Assembly (NCBI RefSeq): GCF_018139145.2
Contig: NC_059486.1
Coordinates: 9,796,001-9,860,000 of the forward strand
DNA length: 64,000 nt
Source: Gymnogyps californianus
Taxonomy: Eukaryota; Chordata; Aves; Accipitriformes; Cathartidae
Direction: 5' to 3'
Below the pieces are notes generated by a model. The model was not told the origin of the DNA. It ran no database searches and saw only the letters and a list, made by a program, of their open reading frames with translations. Within the stretch, counting starts at the first letter, position 1. Every line of letters starts with the position of its first letter. This document shows positions 37,689 to 49,200 of this stretch, in pieces. The position numbers were made by a program, and so were the translations under genes.

Positions 37689-37922
37689 TATAAATCACAG
37701 TCACCCATGTTAAATAAACGTCATTTAACTTGACATCCCGTTAGTGTGGGTCCCAGCACCACTGTGACCACATCAGCACGGCTGCAGGGCCACCGGTCCT
37801 TGTCACCACAACAGGCTCCTTGGTTGGGCTGGAGAAGCCGTGGAAGCAGGGCTAGCCATGTCCCTGCCTCCTCTGATCCTTCAGGTGCAGCTTCTGGATA
37901 GTTCTTTTGTGGAGGAAGAAGG

Positions 37923-37954
37923 AAAAAAAAAAAAAAGGGGGGGGGGGGGGGGGG
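37923..37954 (+). repeat. A14-G18 double homopolymer
   Basis: Fourteen A are followed directly by eighteen G, then a purine tail. This is a polypurine stretch with G-quadruplex potential downstream of MMP17. Confidence 0.9.
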
Positions 37955-39291
37955 AAGAGAGAGGGTGTCTTCCCCAAAATGCTGTGCTCCTACCTGGCCT
38001 CATCTCCAAGAGAAATCTATAACATGCTGACATTCATACAGTGTCACCCTAGCAAGGACTACAAGCCGTGTCTTCTTGACACGAGAGGGGAGAGGAAGAA
38101 AAGCGATGTGAACCGAAGGAAAATCCCATCTCCCGCGATGGCAGCCCACAACACCCTGCTCCTGTAGCCTCTGCTCAGCCCCGCAGGCAGAGATGGGATG
38201 AGGAGCTGCCTTGAGCAGAGCAAGACTGATGCAGTGGGAACAACAGCTTTACTCAGCAGAGGGAGCTGCTACATTTGAGTTTTTTTGGGTTGTATTTTTT
38301 TTTTTTTTAAGGATAATTAATGGTTTAATGGGAGGTTTCCATTGACTCATGCCCCATAAAATCACACTGTAGCACATTGTCCTGAAAATAGCTGCACCCT
38401 GTGAATGATTGGGACTATTTAAAAATGCAAACAGCAGAGGGGGAAACTCAAGGTGACCCCTTTTTTCTATCAGGAGGCAACTGTGCACATCTGCCTTTCC
38501 CGCTGTGCCACGGAGGGCTTTGTGTTATGCCCGACCCCATGGCAAAAGCCCTGGCTGGCACCAGGGCCAGCGGAGCAGCCTCGGGTCCCACAGTGACACA
38601 GCCTGCGGCTTCCTGCCTGCTGCCGGGTCTTCCCAAGGAGCTGGCCCTGGCAGAGGCAGCAAGAGACATTTCTGTAGGAGCTTTACAGAAGCAGGACAGA
38701 GAACAGTGTGTCCCAGTGGCTGCTGCCCATTCCTCTCCTTTAACACCCCTTGACAACACCAGATTGGAGGACTCTGGCCTTCCTGACATCTCTATTGCAG
38801 TTCCTAGCACAGGTTCTCTCTCACCATTTTCAAGGACTCTCAGATGCCCAGTTATACTGAAGAAAATGGATTAGCGGTGAGAAACCCCCCCTCGGAACAT
38901 CCTAATGCAGCACTTGACCTTGCTTCCGTCGCTCCAAACTCCTGGCAGAGGCATCAAGAAGAGTTTAAGGCTGACTGTGCAGCATCCCTCCTCCCTCCAG
39001 CCCATCCTCCGCAGTGCAGCCAGGTATGACAGAGTCACAGATGAATGCGATACATCTTGATCCCTCCCAAAACGTAAAACAACCCGAAACAGGAACTCCA
39101 AGAGCAGGAGTTCATGTGCACCGATTAGGCTGGGGTGGTGGGTGTAATTGCATCTCATTTGGCTGCACTCAGCAGGGTTACTCCTTGCGTAGAGGTGAGG
39201 CTGCTCCCGAGCCTCAGTAGTCAGCACCTTACTGCAGGTGGCAGGCTTGGTCTGGCAGAGGACTGGGAGATCTCTGTGTAGGCAGCCAAGG

Positions 39292-39297
39292 TTTATT
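39292..39297 (-). terminator. MMP17: Candidate proximal MMP17 poly(A) signal (AATAAA)
   Basis: The minus strand reads CTAATAAACC about 650 bp after the MMP17 stop codon. It is the first AATAAA after the stop, but flanking GU-rich support is unconvincing. Confidence 0.35.
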
Positions 39298-39945
39298 AGA
39301 GAAATTGTTAAATTCAAATGACTCGGATACAAAGATAAGCTGCGTTGCCTTCTGAAAGGCAAAGGTGTTTCTGACCCGTAGAAGCTGATACAGGTTACCG
39401 AGACATCAGTGACCACAGCAGGTTTGACAGTAAAATGATCACCTTGCAGTTAATCTTAGTGGAGTCAAAGTTCCTTTCTACCTAGTACATCCAATAGGAT
39501 GCGTACATTGTGTCAGCATATAACTACCACCTCTTGCCTATAGCCTTGCTGCCTTTCCTCCGGGATGTTGCCATCTGTCTCAGCAGCATCTCTTCTGGTC
39601 CCATTCAATCACAGGAGCTCTCCCCTCCCTCCTCTGCCGTGTTTAAACATCCAAAGCAACACATTTCTATGGAACATTTCTAAATTCAACATTAGGCTGC
39701 TCTCATCTTTAACCGGATGGGGGAATAAGAAGGTGCAGAACTCAAAATCTGTTATTAGACCTTTAAACTAAAATTAAAAAGAAAAAAAAAAAGCCACCCA
39801 CTGTTCATTTCTCATGGAGAATTCAAACCCTTCACCGGCATGTTCCTAGGAATGTTTTTCTGCTTGCAACAGTTAGCATCACGCGATCGTATCCACCTCC
39901 TCTCCCTGGAGCACCATGGCATTGTTTTGTCCGTGGGATGAGATG

Positions 39946-40274
39946 TCATAGGGCTGCACACATCAGTGTTGCTGTCCACACGCTCGTCAGCACGAGGCTG
40001 GCTGACAGTCTGAGCACAGGGCAAGCCCGGAGGGACGGGGAGGCTGAGGTACAGGAGCAGACCTCGTAGCCGTTTTCTGAGCGGCTCTCGTCATGCTGCC
40101 CTGGTTTGGAGCGTGCCCCAGTCCTGCTGCTCCCGGCTGCTTCTGGGGAGTCGGACTGCATGTCGCTGCACACCAGCCAGTCTCTAGCGATGGACTGGGG
40201 ATAACCAGGCTGGGCCTCCAGGTCACTGTCCAGCACTTTCCAGTACTCCTTGCCCCTGAAGAAGTAACTTGCAC
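39946..40274 (-). CDS. MMP17: MMP17 exon 10 (hemopexin blade IV end, stem, GPI signal, stop)
   Basis: The acceptor is TTTGCAG|GTGCAAG. The exon begins with two bases completing Gly, then encodes [15 protein letters not shown], the closing hemopexin cysteine in RDWLVCSD, a Ser/Gly/Asp-rich stem and GYEVCSCTS. It finishes with a hydrophobic tail ending [16 protein letters not shown] and TGA (39946-39948). Small residues (S, A) after CSCT are likely GPI attachment sites, followed by the cleaved hydrophobic segment. This fits a GPI-type MT-MMP, which lacks a cytoplasmic tail. Confidence 0.94.
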
Positions 40275-43200
40275 CTGCAAAGAGACCAAAACCCAAAGGC
40301 AAGATGAGCGGCGATGGGCGCTCTCCCAGTGGAAAGGGAACAGGAGCACTTGGAGCAGCAGAGCAGCGCTCCCACCTCAGCTGAACCCTGGGGAGCAGAG
40401 GCACATGCGATCCCACTGCTTGTTGCCAATACTCTCTCTAACTGCAGGAGCACAGCGGCTGCTGGTGGGATGCTCAAAAAGATGATGCTACGCCCGGCTG
40501 GGATCTCTCACACCAGCCAGGAGCCACCAAACAGATGGGAGGCGGGTGGCGAGATATCACCTCTTCTATAGTGGGTCCTAGAGCAGATGCATCCCCCTGG
40601 TACTGAGGGTGTGCAGGGTAAAAACCCTAGTAAATCCATGGCTGGACACACCATACACATCTCTCAATAGCCATCAGTGGACAATCTTGTAACAGGGCAT
40701 GGTAAGGCTGAAGAAGACCTCACCTACCTGTTAATGACCTGGGGTGCGTGCTGCTATCCCCGGGTTCAGATAAATAACCTGAGCCTGGCAGGGCCCTGGG
40801 AACCTTCTGCTCTCAGGAGTGTTTTTTCCACTCTGAACTGGGAGATTGTGAATTCTCTAAGCAGGTACCATGCTCATGGAGGACTCCTACCCATGTGAAT
40901 GGTCGGTCACTCTCAACAGCTTTGGAAATTCAGCTTGAAAAGCCTCTGGAAACGTCCCTCCCCTCTGCCTGGTTTAATTGTTGCTATTAAACTGTTAGGT
41001 CACCGGTAAATAAAACCTGGAAGTGCCACTTTGTTGTGAGCAAATGGCTGGTTTTAAACATCTCCTGTGACAAAATTTTTGTGGTCTTTTCAGGGGGAAG
41101 AAACCACTGAGAAATCTCATCCTCGGAAAAGAAGTCGTAACTCTAGGGAAAACATTGCCTTTAAAAATATTTACTGTCCACATCCTCATATATCTAGCTA
41201 AAAATCCAATGACAACAAATTCAATGAGGAGCAAATCAGCACACATTAGGATAAAAATCACTGCAAAACAACATCAACTGTGTTCTTTTAATAAAATCAA
41301 ATTATTAGGCCCCCAGGATATTTTTGTTGCCTGCTTGAAAATTACAAAGTCTTTTAGCGAGCAGTGCGGGGAGCTCTGGCTGGAAGCCTACCTCCCTCTT
41401 CAGCTTTCAGACACTGGGAACTGTCGTCCCATCTAGGGCTTAGCAGTTTATGTCAGCAGGCATGGTAGAAGGGGCTATAGCTCAAGTGCAAATAAAGCAC
41501 TGATTTTTTTTCCTTGTGTTTTTTGAACTAGCATATAGACTCACCATCTGACCACCTCATGGCATCGTCTAAAGGGCTTGGTATTCCCTTCCACAGCATG
41601 GTCTCTGAAGGGTACCCGGGATCCATCCTCCGCTCATGGTCGTTGTAGCACCAGTACAGATTGTCCTTAAAGAAATAAGTCTTGTCATTGTGGGCCCAGG
41701 AGAAAGCGGCGTCAATTCCTCCCAGTGGCAGACCGAAGTCCGAGATCGGTCGTGGGTATCCTTCCTCCACGTTATTGTCTTTGAAGACCCAGTATCTGTC
41801 TCCTGTGGAAAGGAAAGAAGCACAGAGCAAAATCACAATTGTTTCACAGCCAAAACCAGCATTCCCCCACAGACAAGCTGATGTTTCATTATCGGTTGCC
41901 GTGACAATCCTCAGGGCTGAGCTCTTGGCATTTAAGGATACCAGCAGCCTGGTAGGGAACCTCGATCTTTGAATAGTTGCTTTTTTTGTGTCAGGCTCTC
42001 CATGGAGCACAGCCCCCCTTTGCTCCTGAACGGCTGCAAGCGCGACGGTCCTGGGACATGAACACACCGACAGCGTTAGTACGGTTGTCACTTTTATGTA
42101 TTTCGTGGTGGCATTTGGTTTTCTGCCCCTTTGATTTCTGCCTGATATCCAACTGCAAGAAACAGAAAGTTACACGCAGCTTTTGCGGGCAAATCGGGCA
42201 CTTTCTGCCTGCTATTTGACTCCTGAGAAGCAAAGTCTAGTCCCGCTTTGAAAGAGAAATTGCCACACTTTTTAGAGCCAGCCGGGCTGAAGGACCTGTG
42301 GATTTTAAGGGATGTAAGGAGGATGCACAGGGGCTGGACAAATCCCATCTGAGCAGCTCACTGCTCTTCAAGTGTCCTACACAGCCACCGCCCCGGCCCT
42401 ACCCTGGGCAGGACAGAACTGTCAATATGGGTTTTTTTCTGATAAAAATGAAGCACGACATGACTGGCCCCTGGTCTGTAGAAAAACAAGAAAGTGAACC
42501 CAGATCTCTCAATTCCTACATAATCCTCCAGCTACTGGGACAGTCTTTCTGTTTGTACAATGTCTCTTTGGGGACCTGCAGTGTCCTTTTAGGTATCACA
42601 CAACTATTTTAAAGATCAGGCTTTTTTCCTCCCTCGGTTTTCTAGAAAATCTGAAGAGGCACTTAAATACATGCCCATGTATCAGCAGCAGGACCTTAGA
42701 GGCCAAGGTAATTTGTGTGTTTTGGTTTCTGTCCAGGGATCAATGAAACAGCGCTGGAGAGAGAGAAAATGAGACAGTATTTTATAGCTGGAAAGAAAAT
42801 CTTGAGTTTAATCTTAGGAGCTAGACAGGACTAAACACACACATCATGCGGGACCATGGACCGCTGTGCCCTGCAGGGGCAAGACCCCAGCTGTGGCACA
42901 GCTGTAATTCTGGCCTCACAAGCAGCCAGGAGGAGCCCCTGGCCCTGTGCTGCCGGAGCTCTGTCCGGCCCCAGCAGGGAGAGAAGGGAAGAAGAAGGGA
43001 AGAAGAAGGGAAGAAGAAGGGAAGAAGAAGGGAAGAAGAAGGGAAGAAGAAGGGAAGAAGAAGGGAAGAAGAAGGGAAGAAGAAGGGAAGAAGAAGGGAA
43101 GAAGAAGAAGGGAAGAAGAAGGGAAGAAGAAGGGAAGAAGAAGGGAAGAAGAAGGGAAGAAGAAGGGAAGAAGAAGGAAGAAGAAGGGAAGAAGAAGGGA

Positions 43201-46200
43201 AGAAGAAGGGAAGAAGAAGGGAAGAAGAAGGGAAGAAGAAGGGAAGAAGAAGGGAAGAAGAAGGGAAGAAAGCGGGCGAGTGCCGCTATGGGCTGCAGAC
43301 CTGACTGGGAGGGTCTGGTGCCAGGCGTAAGGGCTGCCACGCTCCAGCTGGCCCCATTCCCTCCGGATCAGGGGAAAGGCAGAGCGGGGCTGGCTGCCCG
43401 AGGCAGCTGGAAACACGCGGCGGAGCCTTTTGCAGGCTGTTCCAGGGTTTGGCGCGGCTCTGCGGTGCTCAGCGCGCGGGCAGCCTGGAAGGGCTTCGGC
43501 TGCGCTTGGAAACGCTTCTGCGAGCTTGGAGGCTTGAGCGGGATGTAAGCCATTCCTCCAGCCTTGTTGGAGGAATCGAAACAAAATTATTGCTTTCAGA
43601 AGAGCTTGGTTCAGCACTTCTGAAACCAATAATTGCACCACGCTCAGAGCAGAATGGTCGAGAGACAAAAAGCAATTTCCAGCCGGGGAGCACAGAGGGC
43701 TGGGATGTATTTAGCTCTTCAAGCGCACAACCTTTCTGAAACAAGAGCTAGTGCCTGCCAGGGGCTTGGGTGACATTCAGCACATGGGTAACATCTAACC
43801 AGCACAGGCGAACGGTTTGTGGGGGACTTGGACATTTGTATAGGAAGCAAGAGCTAATTGCTTTCCTCCAGCTCTTCTGAAAGAAACTTGCAAGTTATTT
43901 TAGATAAAGAGAGAGGATTATACCACTTATTTCAATTAAAAAAAATAGTAACAGAAATATAATTAGCAAAACCAAGCTCTTCAGGTTTTGTTTTTGTCCC
44001 CTCTGCTGCTGCTTCTCTTCTCAGCAACAAATACCAAAAAGAGAAAAGGCCAAAGAAGGAACACACAACCTTCTCTGCTACGTTTTCCCTGCCCTCCCTA
44101 CGAGCTGGTTTCTCCCAGCCTTGCTTATGGACAACAGGTCTCGGACCTGCCCTGGGAGATGCTCAACGGCTGACGCTGGTGTCTCCTGCCTGCAGGAGAG
44201 GTCAAAACGCTGCCAAGGTACCTGGTACGCCAGGGAATCACACGTGCTACCTCCAGCACTGTGTTCACTCTCACCTTTGAAGAAGACGATCTTGTGGTCG
44301 CTGGTTCGCTCATAGACCGCGTCCAGGCTGTCCAGGTTGAGCGGCAAGCCCCTCCAGAAACGGTGGATCTGAGCCGGCTGGAGGGAGACCAAGTGCTTAT
44401 TGCGAGTCAGTCTCCAGAAGTACTTGCCTGGAGGAACAGACTGGACATTACTGAACCACACTGCAACCCACCTTCGCCGGGGGAGATGAGCGCCAGGCAC
44501 GTGGCAGCAGCAGAAAGCAAAGCGCGTGAGATGGGAGCTATGAATTAGAGGCATCCTGCTTTCCAGCAGCAGCTGCTAGCGCTTTCTATTTCTAGCAGCT
44601 ATTAGAAGAAATCCCCTTTTTGGGATCAAAATAATCTTCTGGACATTGCACTGGAGTTGTTATACTCCTGGCCACAGTGTGAAGCTGCACCGCTGAGCCG
44701 GAGCCGGTGAGAGGAGCCTTTCATCTCCTCTCTCCCTGCTCTGCGTGGGACCTCCCGGGAGCCAGCAGGACCAGGCAGCGGCTGAAGCTACAGCAGGCAC
44801 CAGCAGCCTTTAGTGAGAGCCTCTGAAGAAACATCCTTATTTCTCCTCTCCTGGAGCACCCGCAGCTTCCTGCACACAGGGTGCCCAGCTGCTTTCATAT
44901 TTAGAAATGCATATGATGTTACAATGAAACACGGAAATATCAGAGGGTTTTTTTTAATGAAGAAAGAGAGTAAGAAAATAGAGGAGGAGGAGGAAAGTAT
45001 ATTAATAAAACTGGAAGGGGTTGAGGTGGGGAAGGAGGCACAATTAAGGAGGTTGGTACCATCTAGAGGTGTAGAATAAGCAGGGGACCTTGATCCTGCG
45101 GTGCTCCCAGGGGCTGAACATACCAGTGGTGTAAGCAAACACGCTTCCAGCACCTGTAGCAACACTGCCCTGGCTAGAAAAGAGTTTGGCTTGGGGTATT
45201 TCTGGAATATTTTGGGTAATGGAAAAGGAAACAGGTTTGTCCTCTGTGGGAAGGATGCCAAACTTTCTCCTGCCGAAGGAGCCTTATGTGGGATTTCCCG
45301 AGGAGTCTTAATGATATTAGGGGCAACTCAAAAACCTGACTCTCTGCACTGTCTCTGGGATTCTCAGCCTCAGTTTTTGCAGCACACTTCATGCTGCTTT
45401 TTCCCCTGGAGAGTTCCACACAGTGAGATCTGAGCCGGAGCAAGATCTCTAAGAGCCAACTCTCAACTTTGTCTCATATTTGTTATTGCCTGTTAGAAAT
45501 TATTGCATGTTATTTACATCTGCTCTTGCATGGATTCCCAAGGGAGGATAAGCAATAGAAACCAAAGATGCGTCTTCAGATTTGTATTCACGACACTCAG
45601 CCCCTTCTCCAGAGCCGGCAGATTGTGACACCGTCTTTTAAAATTTTATGGAAATTGGATCTTAGCCTAGTAATGCAGGAGGCGAAACTCTAACACTTAA
45701 ACATCTGCAGAGAGGGGGTTTTATTCTAATTATAAGGATTTATATCATATTCTTGTTCTTCTGCTCCAGTTTGCATATTTGCTCTATCTGACTGAAACCC
45801 ACAAATGAATAATACATTCAAATGTGGTAGGAATTGCCATAATTACAGATTCTTTTTAAGAACATTAAAAAAAATAGGATTCAAATTTGGTGGCCATTGT
45901 ACATCGATGGAAACACATGTAATTAAATAAAGATGATCTCTGCATCTCTAATTAGCGAGGCACTAGACAAAGCCAGATTTTCACTTTTTTAACAGGAAAT
46001 ACAGCTTGACATAATTCCTTCTTTAGCAGATAAGTATCTGAACTTCGGAGTGCCCTGGGCTCATTTGAGACAAGGAGGGAAGCCTTAGTGCTTTTGACAT
46101 TTCAACCCTCCGCCAGCAATGGGCTCAGCGGGTGTGCAACTGCAGCAAGCAAGCTTTAAATCTACCCTCAAAACAGCATAGCCTGGGCTGTTGGTTAGTT

Positions 46201-49200
46201 CAGTTGGTTTTTTGATAAGCTATCAGGAAAAGGCAAAAAAATATAGCAACTAAGTAGCAAGGAATTCTTAACACGACAGCCCCAGCCTGCCTGTGCTCAT
46301 GTTTTGTCATGGCCAAGCCTGCTCACCAAAGTGCTGTGGTTGCTTGGACAATCATCAGCCAAAGCCAGATCCGTGGGGGAATTGCTGCCATTAGCATGCA
46401 GAAATATAATAAAATGAAATATCTCAACCCCGTGTTTGTTTAAAAAGCTTGATTTAAAACCACCCGCCAAGGTGGCAAACTGAGCAGGATGAAAGCCAAG
46501 GGTAAAGTCCTGCTGTCCCGAGTGTCTTGTTTTATATGGATGATGGGTTGAGGCAATTGCTTTCTTTAATACCAGGTGCTTTTGATCCCAGCTGTGTACC
46601 ACGCTCTTCATACTTTGGCTGCCGCTGGCAAGATTGCTGCACGCATTATGCAGACACACACAGAGGCCAAAGTTGTTTTAAAACTTCAGGAGTCTGTAGC
46701 AAGGCATCTAAATCAAAGCAAGTGGTGTTTTGGAAGTGCGGAGAACCCACCGTTGCCTTCGCTATGACAAGCCTGGGAGCCCTGGGGAGTTCCAGTCCTG
46801 GTGTCTTCGCGGTGGGAGAGGCTGCTCTCCAGCTAGGGAACCAGCTGGACCAGCTCAGAACAAAATGTCCATCGATGGAGGGAGCTCATCACTGGAGATC
46901 ATTAAAATCCTGCCCAGAGGTGACATCCCCGCTCCTTGGTGCCCAGGACAGTTTGGTGGCAGCGATGGGGACTCCGAGGGAGATGCCGCACTCCGGAGGC
47001 AGCCGTGCAGCTGCCACCCACTGACACTGTGCTCTTTACATTTGCATTTTGGCCCACAATAAATATATCCAAAAATAGACACCAAGATGGATTACTCTTT
47101 AGTTTTCATCTTTTTTTTTCCCCCCTCTGAAAGACAGACAGCCATTTATCCTGGACACCGGTCCTTGTCTCTTATTTTCCCTTCTTCACTGTAGCTTTTT
47201 GGAGCCGTCATCTGAACAAATACCGCAGGGGAACAGCCTCCGTATTGTGCTCCCCTGAGGGCGCAGACAACATCAAATCCTCTGGAGCCCTTTTGCCATT
47301 CTTGCCTATGACCCGAGACTCGTACTCTGATACCCAGAGGGGTTATACGTGCCTGGACGCTGCTCCTGATCCCTGGGGGACATGCCTCTGCTTCCCCGCT
47401 GGATGGCTTTGGGGTGGCCAAATGGTGGCCAGGGATGGAAAGAAGTGCCTGGTGGGCATTTTTCCATCTTGGAAAGATGGGAAAGAAAGCCCATGTAGTC
47501 CAGCCTACACAGGCTCTGAACAGCTGAGAAGGCACCGATGGGATCCTCATCAACAGTCGGGCACCCTGGGAACACACTGCCAGCAAGTGTTTGCTGACAC
47601 GGAACCAGATGGCTCTGCAATTGCACGCACGTTGTCTTTGAGCAATGCACAGCAAGCAGCATTAGGGAAGGTGAAGAACAGGAGGAAAGGAAAATTGGAG
47701 GCATCCAGGAAAAAAAACAGTGGAGAGCTGTTGTTGCTCTGCTCATCCTTCGTCCGACTCAGATTTTGACTCCGATAACGCGAATATCAGATTTTAGTTC
47801 TTCACTTGGGCAGTGCGATGCGATGGGCCAGACTGCGGTACGGTGTGCCGTGCTGGATTGTCACCAGCCCGGCTGCTTCAGAGGGAAGCGTTAGATCCCA
47901 GGACATGCCATGTGGGCATGCGCCTGGCCTGCTGTTAGGACACAGGTCCCTTGTGGGCGCCGCATCGGCTGTGCACTGCGGTGGGCAGGAGGGTTTGCCA
48001 CCACCGGCACAGCTTGCAGGTGCTCCTCTGGTCTGTCCTTCCCAACCATCCGTCAGACCCCTAACCTGGCTCACGCTGCCCAACTGCTCTTGGCTGCATG
48101 TCCCACAGGTTAATTATGTGCTGGGTTTAAAAATATCCATTTTTATAATTTTAAAATAAATTGTGTTTCAGTTTCGCTGCCTTTCTCCTTTTTGGATAAA
48201 AGAAATAGTCAATTTACTGCACAGCCTTTTGGATACCTCTAGCACATCCCTTCTCCTCCTCCTCCTCCCTCTCAGTCCCCATTTAGCTGTGATCTCTGCC
48301 TGTCCCCCAGCAGTGCCACTGCATGTCCCTAGCCATCGGCTTCATGGGCACCTCCTCCTCTGCTGCACTGTGATAGACTGGGCACGAGCCGGGTGGTTTC
48401 CTTCTGCACTGGAGGCAGGATTCGCATTGACATTAAAATTTCCTTATCATCCGTCCTCAGCCTTAGTCGGTTGATTAAAGGTCTAAGCCCTTTGATCTGA
48501 GCCAAAAGGAGTCAGCAGCATGCGAGGTGCCTCCCCGGGTCTGCGGGCCCTGCAGCCTGCAAACCACAAGCCAGCTTATCTTCATCGCCCGCCCCAGCCT
48601 GTCCAACACTGCTGCTGCAGCGTTACACTGTCACATCAACATCACCGCAGGGCGACGCACGCAAAGACCGCCGGCAGTGGGCACTTACCTTTGAAGAAGA
48701 AAGCCTCTCCCCTGATCTGGGCCACCGCGTCGAAGTGAGTGTTGCATCTGTTGGGCACATCCCGCCTCAGCCTGCGGAGAGATGCCCAGGTGAGCAGCGA
48801 GGGGCCGTGTCCTCCATCCCACAGACCGCATCTCCCCTGTCCCCAGAGCCCCCAGCAGAAGACCACAGGCTGTGTCCATCTGTCGTTTCTCATGCTCAAA
48901 CCCAGCCACGTGCACGGGGATTTCCAAGGCGAGCTTAGGAAACCCTCAGCCTGAAGACAGCTTTGTGGCAGACACGCTCCTTGGGCCACCGGAGACCATC
49001 GCTGAGAGTCAAGCAGGGACACACTCTACATCTACCAGCTAGCGTAACTGGTGAGGGCAGAGCTGGCTTGCCGCTCCCCAGCGGCACAGCGCGGCTCAGC
49101 CGTCTGCCCCCGGGCAGCAGGACACGTGGTGGATAAGAGCCGAGCAGCAGCATTTTGCTCCAGTGGCTGGGGACATTGCTGCTCCGAGGCTGAGCTCCAA

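Larger units (their letters stand above)
37650..39945 (-). other. MMP17: Probable MMP17 3' UTR and flank
   Basis: The stretch lies directly after the MMP17 stop on the minus strand and has two AATAAA hexamers. No coding exon is seen. Plus-strand open frames (for example 38401-38874, 157 codons) resemble no family I know. The 3' end of the transcript is uncertain. Confidence 0.4.

Noticed and set aside
42916..43668. 250-codon minus-strand open frame, and 152-230-codon plus-strand frames, over the purine tract
   Set aside because: They arise from an 11-bp repeat that has no stops in any frame; they cross no splice sites and encode only repetitive residues.
46880..46930. CR1 LINE fragment (TCACTGGAGATCATTAAAA)
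   Set aside because: Only one short block resembles the CR1 3' region, and the 8-bp terminal repeats and further matches are missing.
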